Source: Barnesiella viscericola DSM 18177 (lineage in GTDB: Bacteria; Bacteroidota; Bacteroidia; Bacteroidales; Barnesiellaceae). Taken from it: a stretch of 64,000 bases of DNA. The notes below the pieces were generated by a model. It was not told the origin of the DNA, ran no database searches, and saw only the letters and a list, made by a program, of their open reading frames with translations. The stretch spans positions 1,240,001-1,304,000 of the forward strand of contig NZ_CP007034.1 of NCBI RefSeq assembly GCF_000512915.1, read 5' to 3'. Positions 1 through 9,185 of this stretch are shown piece by piece. The translations under genes were made by a program, and so were the position numbers. The number at the start of each line of letters is the position of its first letter. Position 1 is the first letter of the stretch.

Positions 1-75
1 GATATTGTTTCCTATCAACACCTGCAAGAGCACCATGACAATAAAGAGCGTGATGTATCGCAACCAATTACTCAT
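1..75 (-). CDS. mreD: MreD, rod shape-determining membrane protein (N-terminal fragment, runs off the window)
   Basis: Only the first 25 codons lie in the window. They translate to a short polar start (MSNWLRY) followed by a hydrophobic helix, as expected for the first transmembrane segment of MreD. The ATG (75-73) overlaps the mreC stop codon (70-68) by 8 bases, so the two are translationally coupled. MreD is a small integral-membrane partner of MreB and MreC in the elongasome. The assignment rests mainly on position after mreB-mreC plus one hydrophobic helix. The rest of the gene is outside the window. Confidence 0.75.
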   Translation of the reverse strand, partial: MSNWLRYITLFIVMVLLQVLIGNNI

Positions 76-913
76 AACGGGCCTCCTTTTCCAGTTTGTC
101 CTGTTCCTCCTTCATGCGATTCGAGATGACCCGCACGTAACCCAGCCCGCTGAAATCGGTACTCAGTTCGACCCGCAGAGCGTAGAAGTTGTCGTCGTGC
201 TGCTTCTTGTAGTCGCTGATGATACCCACCATCAACCCCTCGGGGAATACCGACGAGTAGCCGCTGGTGACAATCGTGTCGCCCGCCGCAAACTCGACGT
301 GGCGGGGCATCTCTTCGAGCACGGCATAGCGGGGACTCACGGCGTCCCACACCAGCGACCCGAAATAGTCGCTCCCCTTCACCTTACAGCTGAGGCGCAA
401 CTTGGGGTTCAGCACCGAGATGGCTACGGCATGATGCTCGCCCACCACGTTGATGATGCCCACCACGCCATTCTGGTCGACCACCCCCATCTCGGGTTCT
501 ATGCCCTCGGCACGTCCCTTGTCGATGGTGATGTAGTTGTTGACTTGCGCCACGCTGTTGTTGATTACCCGGGCCACCACAAAGTCATAGTCGTGCAGCA
601 CCGAATCGGCCGGTATCGTGTCGGCGCCTGCCGCCGAGCGGTAGCTGTTGAGCTGGGCTTTCAGGTTGATGACCTCCATCTCCAACTCACCGTTGCGCAA
701 CTGCAAGTCGCGGTTGGCCTTGCGCAGCCCCAGGTAGGAGGTAACCTCCGACTGCAAGTCGTAGACGACGACCGCCGCCCGGTTGGCCGACGAGAAATAG
801 ACACTGCGCTGATAGGGGTTGCGGTCAAACAACAAGACGCAACTGATCGCCACATAGATTGCAAACACAATCCATGAGATATGCCTCCACAAAAAATCGA
901 TCAAATTGCGCAT
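68..913 (-). CDS. mreC: MreC, rod shape-determining protein
   Basis: 281 aa, the usual family size. There is one N-terminal membrane helix (about residues 10-30). A predicted coiled coil follows (about 45-90, rich in L, E, R and N), where MreC dimerises, and then a beta-rich periplasmic region with the family-type stretch GVVGIINVVGEHHA. MreC links cytoplasmic MreB filaments to periplasmic peptidoglycan synthesis. It lies in purH-mreB-mreC-mreD and overlaps mreD by 8 nt. The 113-nt gap to mreB contains a perfect 14-bp inverted repeat that could tune expression of the downstream genes. The ATG start at 913 gives a correctly placed membrane anchor. Confidence 0.93.
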   Translation of the reverse strand: MRNLIDFLWRHISWIVFAIYVAISCVLLFDRNPYQRSVYFSSANRAAVVVYDLQSEVTSYLGLRKANRDLQLRNGELEMEVINLKAQLNSYRSAAGADTIPADSVLHDYDFVVARVINNSVAQVNNYITIDKGRAEGIEPEMGVVDQNGVVGIINVVGEHHAVAISVLNPKLRLSCKVKGSDYFGSLVWDAVSPRYAVLEEMPRHVEFAAGDTIVTSGYSSVFPEGLMVGIISDYKKQHDDNFYALRVELSTDFSGLGYVRVISNRMKEEQDKLEKEARYE

Positions 914-936
914 TTCTTCGTCTTTTGACTACCAAC

Positions 937-975
937 AACGAGTTACAAAGGCACTCAGGGTCTTTGTAACTCGTT
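937..975 (-). repeat. 14-bp perfect inverted repeat between mreB and mreC
   Basis: Arms at 937-950 and 962-975 are perfect complements (AACGAGTTACAAAG and its reverse complement) with an 11-nt loop. In the minus-strand transcript the stem is not followed by a T tract, so it is not a classical terminator. It could be an attenuator, a processing site or an mRNA-stabilising stem that sets the MreB:MreC ratio. The structure is seen directly; the role is inferred. Confidence 0.7.
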
Positions 976-1026
976 TATACTGAACTCCCGGCCCGGCCGG
1001 GCCAACCGCTTTCGTTCCCGGCTCGA

Positions 1027-2046
1027 TTACCGAATGAGGAACGAGAACTGGTCGATATTTTTCAAAGCCACACCCGTGCCCTTGGCCACAGCGTGCAAGG
1101 GGTCGTCGGCAATGTGGAAGGGGATACCTATCTTATCGGTAAGCCGCTTGTCCAAGCCTCTCAACAGGGCACCGCCACCGGCCAGCCAGATACCGTTGCG
1201 CACGATGTCGGCATAGAGTTCGGGGGGGGTATGTTCGAGCGCGTTGAGCACGGCAGCCTCGATTTTCGAAATCGATTTCTCGATACAGTGGGCAATCTCC
1301 TGATACGAGATGGGTACCTCCATGGGCAGGGCCGTCATACGGTTGGGGCCGTGTACCACATAATCTTCGGGGGGATTGTCGAGCTCGGTCAGGGCCGAAC
1401 CTACGTTGATCTTGATCAGCTCGGCCGTGCGCTCACCCACCTTCACGTTGTGCTGGCGCCCCATATACTCCTGAATGTCGTTCGTGAGGTCGTCGCCGGC
1501 CACCCGTATCGAGTTGTTCGAGACGATACCGCCCAGCGAAATCACGGCGATTTCGGTCGTACCGCCACCTATGTCCACAATCATGTTACCCTCGGGAGCC
1601 TGCACATCGAGACCGATACCGATAGCCGCAGCCATCGGTTCGTAAATCATATATACGTCGCGGCCTCCGGCATGTTCCGACGAGTCGCGCACGGCACGAA
1701 TCTCGACCTCGGTACTGCCCGAAGGGATACCGATAACCATACGCAGCGAGGGCGAGAACCAGTGGCTCTTCGAACTCACCATCTTGACCATGCCCCGAAT
1801 CATCTGCTCGGCGGCATAGAAATCGGCAATCACGCCGTCGCGCAACGGCCGTATCGTGCGAATGTTCTCGTGTGTCTTACCATGCATCAAACGTGCTTTT
1901 TCGCCGACAGCCAGCAGCTTGTCGGTACGTTTGTCCAACGCAACCACCGACGGCTCGTCGACCACGATTTTATCGTTGTGGATAATCACCGTGTTGGCCG
2001 TACCCAAGTCGATGGCTATTTCCTGCGTGAAAGAAAACAATCCCAT
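1027..2046 (-). CDS. mreB: MreB, actin-like rod shape-determining protein
   Basis: 339 aa, matching the family length. The actin-fold ATP site is visible: phosphate-1 loop DLGTANT (about 14-20), phosphate-2 loop DIGGGTTEIAV, and the adenosine motif GGGALLRGLD near the C-terminus. A short amphipathic N-terminus (MGLFSF) suits membrane binding. MreB polymerises under the inner membrane and positions the lateral-wall synthesis machinery. It lies 27 nt downstream of purH on the same strand and upstream of mreC, and is probably co-transcribed with both. Confidence 0.97.
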   Translation of the reverse strand: MGLFSFTQEIAIDLGTANTVIIHNDKIVVDEPSVVALDKRTDKLLAVGEKARLMHGKTHENIRTIRPLRDGVIADFYAAEQMIRGMVKMVSSKSHWFSPSLRMVIGIPSGSTEVEIRAVRDSSEHAGGRDVYMIYEPMAAAIGIGLDVQAPEGNMIVDIGGGTTEIAVISLGGIVSNNSIRVAGDDLTNDIQEYMGRQHNVKVGERTAELIKINVGSALTELDNPPEDYVVHGPNRMTALPMEVPISYQEIAHCIEKSISKIEAAVLNALEHTPPELYADIVRNGIWLAGGGALLRGLDKRLTDKIGIPFHIADDPLHAVAKGTGVALKNIDQFSFLIR

Positions 2047-2073
2047 AAGACTATTTGATTAAAAGTTTCTTGA

Positions 2074-3597
2074 TTAGTGTTTGAAGTGCCGTATGCCGGT
2101 CATCACCATGGCCATGCCGTTCTTGTTGCAGTACTCGATCGACTCGTTGTCGCGAATCGATCCGCCCGGTTGTATCACGGCATTCACCCCGGCCTCGTGA
2201 GCTATCTCCACACAATCGGAGAAGGGGAAGAAGGCATCGGAGGCCATAACGGCACCCTGCAAATCGAAGTGGAACGAACGGGCCTTCTCGATGGCCTGAC
2301 GCAGGGCGTCGACACGCGAGGTCTGACCGATACCGCTGGCGCAGAGCTGACGGTTCTTGGCCAGTACGATGGCGTTCGATTTGCTATGTTTTACAATCTT
2401 GTTGGCAAACAACAAGTCGTCGACCTCGGCGGGAGTCACAGCCTTTTCGGTCACCTGACGCAGCTCCTCGGGTTTCTCGCGATAGAGGTCGCGGTCTTGT
2501 ACCAGCACGCCGTTGAGCAGCGAGCGGAACTGACGGGCAGGAGCCTGGAAGGGTTTCTGCACGAGCACGATGCGGTTTTTCTTCTGTTCCAGTATGGCGA
2601 GGGCCTCGGGGTCATAAGCCGGGGCGATACATACCTCGAAGAAGATTTTGTGCATCTCTTCGGCCGTAGCCTTGTCGACGGGACGGTTGGTGATGAGCAC
2701 ACCGCCGAAGGCCGATACGGGGTCGCCGGCCAGGGCATCTTTCCAGGCTTCGAGCAGGGTGTCGCGCGAGGCCAGGCCGCAGGCGTTGTTGTGTTTCAGA
2801 ATGGCGAAGGTGGTCTCGTCAAATTCCGAAATCAGCGACACGGCGGCATCGATGTCGAGCAGGTTGTTGTAAGAAATCTCCTTGCCGTGGAGTTGCTCGA
2901 ACATCTCGTCGAAGTTGCCATAGAACACGCCCTTCTGATGGGGGTTCTCGCCGTAGCGCAGCACCTTGGCGTGGTTGCCGGCGTAGCGGAAGGCCGAGCC
3001 TTCGCCGCCATCGAAGTAATTGAAGATGGCGCTGTCGTATCCCGACGATACGGCGAATGCCTCTTTGGCAAACCAGCGGCGGTCTTCGAGCGAGGTGTTG
3101 GCCCCCTTCTCTTTCAAGAGCGAAAGCAGCGGAGCGTATTGGGCTTTCGAGGCCACGATGACCACGTCCTTGTAGTTTTTGGCAGCGGCCCGTATGAGCG
3201 AGATGCCGCCTATGTCGATTTTCTCGATGATGGCGCTTTCGTCGGCACCCGAAGCTACCGTCTCTTCAAACGGATAGAGGTCGACGATGACCAGGTCGAT
3301 CGAAGGAATTTCGTATTGAGCGATTTGCTGTTGGTCGGTTTCATTCTCCCTGCGGTTGAGGATTCCGCCAAATACCTTGGGGTGAAGGGTCTTTACCCGA
3401 CCGCCCAGAATGGAGGGATAGCCGGTCAAGTCCTCTACGGCACCGCAGGGGATTCCCAGCGACTCGATAAAAGATTGCGTACCGCCGGTCGAGATAAATT
3501 CTACCCCTTCGGCATGTAAAAGTTTCAAAATTTCGTCTAAGCCATCTTTGTGAAAAACCGAGACAAGAGCTGTTTTAATTTTCTTATTTTCAAGCAT
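2074..3597 (-). CDS. purH: PurH, bifunctional AICAR transformylase / IMP cyclohydrolase
   Basis: 507 aa from the ATG at 3597; a GTG four codons upstream at 3609 is a less likely start. PurH performs the last two steps of de novo purine synthesis. The N-terminal MGS-like cyclohydrolase domain (about 1-150) carries ISTGGTQSFIESLGI and GGRVKTLHPK. The remainder is the transformylase domain, with the KHNNACG motif and a C-terminal NAVIQPGGSIRD stretch. It is the first gene of a minus-strand run into mreB-mreC-mreD, so purine synthesis and cell-shape genes may share a transcript. Two adjacent TATTTTTG boxes lie upstream at 3625-3640. Confidence 0.97.
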   Translation of the reverse strand: MLENKKIKTALVSVFHKDGLDEILKLLHAEGVEFISTGGTQSFIESLGIPCGAVEDLTGYPSILGGRVKTLHPKVFGGILNRRENETDQQQIAQYEIPSIDLVIVDLYPFEETVASGADESAIIEKIDIGGISLIRAAAKNYKDVVIVASKAQYAPLLSLLKEKGANTSLEDRRWFAKEAFAVSSGYDSAIFNYFDGGEGSAFRYAGNHAKVLRYGENPHQKGVFYGNFDEMFEQLHGKEISYNNLLDIDAAVSLISEFDETTFAILKHNNACGLASRDTLLEAWKDALAGDPVSAFGGVLITNRPVDKATAEEMHKIFFEVCIAPAYDPEALAILEQKKNRIVLVQKPFQAPARQFRSLLNGVLVQDRDLYREKPEELRQVTEKAVTPAEVDDLLFANKIVKHSKSNAIVLAKNRQLCASGIGQTSRVDALRQAIEKARSFHFDLQGAVMASDAFFPFSDCVEIAHEAGVNAVIQPGGSIRDNESIEYCNKNGMAMVMTGIRHFKH

Positions 3598-3624
3598 AAA
3601 GCATTGCACTATATAAATTTGCTA

Positions 3625-3640
3625 CAAAAATACAAAAATA
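3625..3640 (-). promoter_or_regulatory. Candidate purH promoter, two adjacent -7 boxes
   Basis: Read on the minus strand, 3632-3625 and 3640-3633 each give TATTTTTG, a match to the Bacteroidota TAnnTTTG box. They lie about 28-43 nt before the purH ATG. No clear TTTG is seen at the -33 spacing, so this is a moderate call. Confidence 0.5.
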
Positions 3641-3811
3641 TATAGGTTTTGCCTTGCATAATGACCGAAAGTTTTTCACCAAAGGGCAAATCTTTTCTGC
3701 CGGCCTCATTTTAACAGGGTTAACTCCCGCCCGGGACGAACAAAAAGAGTTCGGCATTCGTTATCCTTTCTCAAAAAGAAACCCTCTCGAACCCAAGAAA
3801 AGAGAACGATT

Positions 3812-6800
3812 ATGAAAAAACTATGTCTATTCTTGACGCTGCTGGCTGCGGCGGTTACCGCCGTCGGGGCTCAGGAGCGCACCATCACCGGCCAGGTAAC
3901 CTTCGCCGATGATAACGAGCCCATCATCGGGGCCACCATACTGGTGCCGGGTACTCAAATCGGTACCAGCACCGACCTCGATGGGAATTTCACCCTGCGG
4001 GTACCCCCTTCGGCCCGCGAGGTGGTAGTCTCCTACATCGGCATGGCGACCCGCCAGGTGCCCATCACAGACCGCATGAACATCGTGCTCGAAAATGCCG
4101 ACCACAAAATCGACGAGGTGGTGGTTACCGCCCTGGGCATGAAACGCGACCGCAAGGGGTTGGGCTATGCCGCCCAGGATTTGAAGGGGAGCGACCTGAA
4201 CAAGGCGGGTACCACCGGGCTCTCCGACGCCTTGCAGGGCAAGCTGTCGGGTGTGGAGATTGTCCCGTCGAGCGGTATGCCGGGAGCCTCGTCGCAGATT
4301 GTCATTCGCGGCGCCCGCTCGTTCACCGGCAACAACACGCCGCTCTATGTGGTCGACGGCATGCCCATTCAGTCGACACCCGACTTCTCAACCGGGCAGA
4401 GCGTGAGCGGTACCGACATTGCCGACCGCTCCATCGACATCGACCCCAACGACATCGAGAGCATCAACGTGTTGAAGGGGCAGGCGGCCGCCGCCCTCTA
4501 CGGCATCAGGGCCTCGAACGGCGTGGTGGTCATCACTACCAAAAGCGGACGGGGACTCTCAATCGGCCGCCCGCACGTCACCTTCACCACCAACCTCAGT
4601 GCCGAGACGGTGTCGCGCCGCCCGCAGGTACAGAAACAGTGGGCACAGGGCTATTACAGCGATTCGCAGCAGGGGCTGCGCTTCGACCCCACCTCGTCGA
4701 TGAGTTGGGGCCCCCGCATCGGCGACCTGCCCGACGACCCCACCTACGGAGGCAACGTGGGCACGGCACTCAACAACTACGACCCCTCGGGCACCCAGGG
4801 GCTCTACTATGTACCCCAACTGGCGCAGACCGGCGAGAATCCCTGGGTGGCTCCGGGCGTGTATGACAACATCGGCGACTTCTTCCGCACGGGTGTCACC
4901 TTCAACACCTCGCTCAACGTCAGCCAACGGTTCGAGAAGGGCAACTACTCGTTTGGCATCGGCACGGCCCAGCAGGACGGCGTGATTCCCTCGACCGGAC
5001 TCACCCGCTACTCGGTGCGGGGCATGGCCGAGGTGAACCTCTCGGAGCAGTGGAAGACCGGCTTCTCGGCCAACTTCGTGCGCAACAACATCGACAAGGC
5101 GCCCACGGCCAACAGCGGCGTGCTGGGTGCCGTCTACGGCGCACCGCCCAGCTACAACCTCAAAGGCATTCCCTATGCTCTGCCCGAGGACCCCTACACA
5201 CAAATCAGCTACCGCTCGCTCACCTTCAACAACCCCTACTGGGCTACCCGGCACAACTCGTTCAACGAGAACACGCACCGCTTCTTCGGCAACACCTTTG
5301 TCGAGTTCACCCCCAAAATCAATTGGAGCAGCGACAAGAAGCTGTCGGCCCGCTGGCAAATCGGTGTCGACGCCTACACCTCGCGATATAAAAACATCTA
5401 CGAATACGGCACGCAGGGACAGACCGGCAGCATCGAGTCGAACGGCGTGACCAACATCATCTTCAACTCGCTCTTCACCGTCAACTACGAGATGAACATC
5501 GGCGACGACTTTCACCTCACGGCCCTGGCGGGTAACGAAATCAACCAGGAGAACAAAGCCTTCTACGAGGACTACGGACAGGGGTTCAACTTCGGCGGCA
5601 ACCCCACGATACAGAACACGGCCATACAGACCTCGACCACCACGGTCGACCGGGCCCGCACGGTGGGATTCTTCGGCAACGCCACCCTCTCGTGGCGCAA
5701 CCAAGCCTACCTCAACGTCACCGGCCGGGAAGATGTGGTGTCGACCATGCCCCGCGGCAACCGGGCCTTCTTCTACCCCTCGGTGTCGGTTTCCTATGTA
5801 CTCACCGAGCTGGAACCCCTGCGGGGAAATCCCATTCTCACCTTTGCCAAGGTGCGGGGCTCCTTTGCCCAGGTGGGACAGGCCGGACGCTACTACAACA
5901 ACTACTACGTGCGCCCCGACTACACCGGCGGCTTCTGGACCAACCCGCCGGTAGTCTACCCGCTCAACGGCATCACCGCCTACGTGCCTTATGCCGAGCT
6001 GTATGACCCCGACCTCACGCCGCAGAACACCAACTCGTTCGAGGTGGGTTTCGACGTCAGGCTGTTCCACAACCGACTCTCGGCCGACTACACCTTCTCG
6101 CGGCAGAACATCAAGAACCAGATATTTCCCGTGCCGCTGGCCGGTTCGACCGGGGCCGCCCAATACCTCACCAACGGCGGCAAAATCCATACCGACGCCC
6201 ACGAGATAAACCTGAACGGGCAACTCTACTCCTCGCCCGACATCACCTGGGACCTGGGAGTCAACTTTACCGTCATACGCAACCGGGTCGACGAGCTGGC
6301 TCCGGGAGTGACCAACATCTTCCTCGGCGGGTTTGTCACCCCGCAGGTAAGAGCGAGTGTGGGCGACTACTACCCGGTCATCTACGGCACGGCGTTCAAG
6401 CGCGACGACCAGGGGCGCATTCTGGTCGACGAGGACCCCAACAGCGCCACCTACGGCATGCCCATGGCATCGGGCAATCCGCAGGTCATCGGCCAGTGTT
6501 CCCCCGACTTCACGATGGGACTCAACACCTCGTTCCGCTACCGGCGGCTCTCGGTATCGGCCACCTTCTCGTGGCGACACGGCGGCGACATCTATTCGGG
6601 CACCAACGGGTTGATGGACCTCTACGGCGTCAGCAAAAAGACCGAGGACCGCACCACCCCCTTCGTCTACCCCGGCTATAAGTCCGACGGTACCCCCAAC
6701 GATATCGTGCGGGGTGGTGCCGACGACCCGGGCGCCTACGAGACGCTCTATGTCGACGTGCTGGGCAACATCGACGAGTCGTACATCTACGACGCCTCGT

Positions 6801-7021
6801 TCTTCAAGCTGCGCGACCTCACGGTCAAATACCAGTTCCCCCGCATCGGCATATTCGACATCTCGCTCTTCGCCTTCGCCCGCAACGTGCTGCTGTGGGC
6901 CAAGATGCCCAACCTCGACCCCGAGTCGTCGCAGGGCAACAACAACATGAGCGGTACCTTCGAACGATTCTCCCTGCCCCAGACGTCGAGCTACGGAGGG
7001 GGCCTCACCGTAACCTTCTAA
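3812..7021 (+). CDS. SusC/RagA-family TonB-dependent outer membrane transporter
   Basis: 1069 aa. A signal peptide (about 1-20, ending VGAQ) is followed by a carboxypeptidase-regulatory-like domain (about 22-100, with EPIIGATILVPGT and GTSTDLDGNF). A TonB-dependent plug follows (DALQGKLSGVEI, NTPLYVVDGMPI, ALYGIRASNGVVVITTK), and then a 22-strand barrel ending in aromatic GGGLTVTF. It forms the barrel of a lidded transporter with the SusD-like lipoprotein that starts 14 nt downstream. No glycoside hydrolase, sulfatase, anti-sigma factor or hybrid regulator is adjacent, so the substrate is open. The next plus-strand gene is a flavodoxin. Confidence 0.95.
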   Translation: MKKLCLFLTLLAAAVTAVGAQERTITGQVTFADDNEPIIGATILVPGTQIGTSTDLDGNFTLRVPPSAREVVVSYIGMATRQVPITDRMNIVLENADHKIDEVVVTALGMKRDRKGLGYAAQDLKGSDLNKAGTTGLSDALQGKLSGVEIVPSSGMPGASSQIVIRGARSFTGNNTPLYVVDGMPIQSTPDFSTGQSVSGTDIADRSIDIDPNDIESINVLKGQAAAALYGIRASNGVVVITTKSGRGLSIGRPHVTFTTNLSAETVSRRPQVQKQWAQGYYSDSQQGLRFDPTSSMSWGPRIGDLPDDPTYGGNVGTALNNYDPSGTQGLYYVPQLAQTGENPWVAPGVYDNIGDFFRTGVTFNTSLNVSQRFEKGNYSFGIGTAQQDGVIPSTGLTRYSVRGMAEVNLSEQWKTGFSANFVRNNIDKAPTANSGVLGAVYGAPPSYNLKGIPYALPEDPYTQISYRSLTFNNPYWATRHNSFNENTHRFFGNTFVEFTPKINWSSDKKLSARWQIGVDAYTSRYKNIYEYGTQGQTGSIESNGVTNIIFNSLFTVNYEMNIGDDFHLTALAGNEINQENKAFYEDYGQGFNFGGNPTIQNTAIQTSTTTVDRARTVGFFGNATLSWRNQAYLNVTGREDVVSTMPRGNRAFFYPSVSVSYVLTELEPLRGNPILTFAKVRGSFAQVGQAGRYYNNYYVRPDYTGGFWTNPPVVYPLNGITAYVPYAELYDPDLTPQNTNSFEVGFDVRLFHNRLSADYTFSRQNIKNQIFPVPLAGSTGAAQYLTNGGKIHTDAHEINLNGQLYSSPDITWDLGVNFTVIRNRVDELAPGVTNIFLGGFVTPQVRASVGDYYPVIYGTAFKRDDQGRILVDEDPNSATYGMPMASGNPQVIGQCSPDFTMGLNTSFRYRRLSVSATFSWRHGGDIYSGTNGLMDLYGVSKKTEDRTTPFVYPGYKSDGTPNDIVRGGADDPGAYETLYVDVLGNIDESYIYDASFFKLRDLTVKYQFPRIGIFDISLFAFARNVLLWAKMPNLDPESSQGNNNMSGTFERFSLPQTSSYGGGLTVTF

Positions 7022-7035
7022 CCTTCAAACATCTC

Positions 7036-8484
7036 ATGAATATGAAAAAGTGGATATATATCTTCTGCGCGGCCGGGTTGCTCACCGCCTGTACCGACGA
7101 TGTGATGGATCGCCTCAACCGCAACGAGAACGACCCCGAAGATGTGCCCTCGCGCTACCTCTTCACCGACGCCGAAACCTCCTCGGCCGTCAACCTCGTG
7201 TCGGGCGACTTTGCCTTCTACACGGCGGTCTACATGGAACAGCAGGCGGGCATCTTCAACCAGATGTACAACGCCGAGATGCGACTTGCCGACGTCTACT
7301 CGGCGGCTACCTTCAACAACGCGTGGGGCAGCACCTACCGCAACCTGCGCGCCCTGAAAATCATACGCGAGCGCTGCGCAACCGGCGGAGTCGAGTCGGG
7401 CTCCAACCACCTGCTGGGCATGGCTCAGGTGCTCACGGCGCTCAACCTGGCTACCCTCACCGACCTCATGGGCGACATTCCTTGGAGCGAAGCGCTGCAA
7501 CCGGGGGTAGTCTACCAACCGAAGCTCGACAGTCAGGAGTCGATTTACCAGGACATCTTCTCCCTGCTCGACGATGCCATCGCCAACTTGAAGCGCGACG
7601 ACCTGGCCACCCTCACTCCCGTCGGCCGGCAGGACCTCATCTACGGCCAGTACGATGCCGACCGGCAGGCCGAGCTGTGGATCAAGGCGGCCTACGGCCT
7701 GAAAGCCCGATACACCCTGCGGCTCTCCTACCGGAAACCTCGCTACGACCAAGTCATCGACTATGCCGACAGCGCCTTTGTCGATGCCGGTGAACAGCTG
7801 GCCTACCCCTACGACGGCAGTACCTCGATCAACCCCTTCTACGCCTTCTACCTGAACCGCCGCTATTTCGGGGCCAGCGAGAGCCTGCACCAGAAACTCG
7901 TCGAGCGCAACGACCCGCGCGAAGCACTCTTCTTCAAGGCCTATCCCGGTACCGGCAAACTGGTGTTCGCCCCCAACGGCTCGCCCGAGCAACGGCAGGG
8001 CTACTACGGCATCTCGGGTCTGCTCTCGCCCACACGCCCCACGCTGCTGCTCAGCTACCACGAGTTGCAGTTTGTCAAGGCCGAGGCGCAAACCCGGCTG
8101 GGCCTTACCGGCGATGCCATCGGCTCGCTCTACAACGCCGTGGTGGCAGCCTTTGCCCAGGTGGGGCTCTCGGCCAGTGAGGCCAACGACTACTTCCAGA
8201 ATGTCGTCTTGCCCCGCTTCGAGGCCGACCCCATCGGCGAAATCATCAACCAGAAATACCTGGCCTGCTACGAGGGCGAGGTGTTGGAGACCTATCACGA
8301 CTACCGGCGCCTGCAAGCCCTGGGCGAGGCCGACGTGCTGTCGCTCGACAACCCCCTGCCCTTCCCCCTGCGCCTGCCCTACGGCAATAGCGATGTGGTG
8401 AGCAACGAGCATGTGGCCCAGGCCTACGGCAACGGCGACTATGTCACCACCGAGCCGGTGTGGTGGGCCGGCGGAAACCGATAG
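7036..8484 (+). CDS. SusD/RagB-family outer membrane lipoprotein
   Basis: 482 aa from the ATG at 7036 (a second ATG lies two codons later). The reading frame stays open upstream into susC, but only this start gives a lipoprotein signal: MNMKKW, a hydrophobic core, and a lipobox ending at Cys19 (LLTAC). The body is TPR-like and resembles the SusD-like_2 type (YMEQQAGIFNQMYNAE, ATLTDLMGDIPWSEA, HYQ/KAEAQTRLG-type helices, LACYEGEVLETYHDYRR). Members cap SusC barrels and bind ligand at the cell surface. By recollection, this subtype is found with peptide- or iron-type uptake systems as well as glycan systems, so sugar transport should not be assumed. Confidence 0.92.
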   Translation: MNMKKWIYIFCAAGLLTACTDDVMDRLNRNENDPEDVPSRYLFTDAETSSAVNLVSGDFAFYTAVYMEQQAGIFNQMYNAEMRLADVYSAATFNNAWGSTYRNLRALKIIRERCATGGVESGSNHLLGMAQVLTALNLATLTDLMGDIPWSEALQPGVVYQPKLDSQESIYQDIFSLLDDAIANLKRDDLATLTPVGRQDLIYGQYDADRQAELWIKAAYGLKARYTLRLSYRKPRYDQVIDYADSAFVDAGEQLAYPYDGSTSINPFYAFYLNRRYFGASESLHQKLVERNDPREALFFKAYPGTGKLVFAPNGSPEQRQGYYGISGLLSPTRPTLLLSYHELQFVKAEAQTRLGLTGDAIGSLYNAVVAAFAQVGLSASEANDYFQNVVLPRFEADPIGEIINQKYLACYEGEVLETYHDYRRLQALGEADVLSLDNPLPFPLRLPYGNSDVVSNEHVAQAYGNGDYVTTEPVWWAGGNR

Positions 8485-8515
8485 AACGACCTTTGTTTTT
8501 TAATTACCTGACAAT

Positions 8516-9040
8516 ATGAAAATCGGAATTTTCTATGGCTCCACGACCGGCATCACCGAGAGTGTGGCCTACCGGCTGGCCGACCTGATGCACATCGACC
8601 ACGAACACCTCCACGACGTAGCCCGGAGCGAACCCTCAGAGGTAGGCGACTACGACCTGCTTCTGTTGGGTTCCTCGACCTGGGGTAACGGCGACTTGCA
8701 GGACGACTGGTACGACTTTCTCACCGGCATCGAGGTGCTCGACCTGCACGACAAGCACATCGCCCTCTTCGGGTGCGGCGACCAGTCGATGTGCGACACC
8801 TTCTGCAACGCCGTGGGTACCCTGTACCGACGGTTACAGAAGACCGGTGCCCGCTTCTGCGGAGCCTTCGAGGCGGGCGACTACACCTTCGAGCACTCGA
8901 CCGCCCGGGTCGACGGCCATCTCGTGGGTCTGCTCATCGACGAGGTGAACGAACCCGAGAAGACCGAGCATCGATTGAACTATTGGGTGAAACTCCTTCA
9001 AAAGGAGCTGAAAGGCGCACGGGCCGAGGCAACCCTCTAA
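8516..9040 (+). CDS. fldA: Flavodoxin (long-chain)
   Basis: 174 aa. The N-terminal phosphate loop (GIFYGSTTGITES, about 4-16), the 50s loop (SSTWGNGDLQDDW) and the 90s loop (GCGDQSMCDTFC) that bind FMN are all present. Flavodoxin is a low-potential electron carrier that replaces ferredoxin, classically under iron limitation. It starts 31 nt after the SusD-like gene with no terminator between, so it may belong to the SusCD transcript. That would be consistent with an iron- or redox-linked uptake system, but this is inference. A strong hairpin (9063-9107) follows. Confidence 0.93.
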   Translation: MKIGIFYGSTTGITESVAYRLADLMHIDHEHLHDVARSEPSEVGDYDLLLLGSSTWGNGDLQDDWYDFLTGIEVLDLHDKHIALFGCGDQSMCDTFCNAVGTLYRRLQKTGARFCGAFEAGDYTFEHSTARVDGHLVGLLIDEVNEPEKTEHRLNYWVKLLQKELKGARAEATL

Positions 9041-9062
9041 CCGTCCAAGCGCCTTAAAACGG

Positions 9063-9107
9063 ACACACCCCGCCCCCGTCTCAACAATCGACGGGAGCGG
9101 GGTGTGT
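9063..9107. repeat. GC-rich hairpin between convergent genes, without a T tract
   Basis: Arms 9063-9073 and 9097-9107 (ACACACCCCGC and its complement) pair perfectly. After one bulged base on each side, the stem continues with 9075-9080 and 9090-9095. It sits between flavodoxin (+) and the antiporter (-). No T tract follows on either strand, so it is more likely a transcript 3'-end barrier or processing structure than a canonical terminator. Confidence 0.65.
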
Positions 9108-9185
9108 GGTATAATGGGATTTGCGACAAACGGCATGGCCACCGCACGACCGACGGAGTAGCAAGTCCGGCTATCCGAGCCGGTC

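Noticed and set aside
4559-6580. A 673-codon open frame antisense to the SusC gene
   Set aside because: Same GC-bias effect; low-complexity Val/Gly/Arg composition and no motif.
7036-8484. A longer SusD start inside the SusC gene (frame open to 6895)
   Set aside because: Only the ATG at 7036 gives a lipoprotein signal and lipobox.
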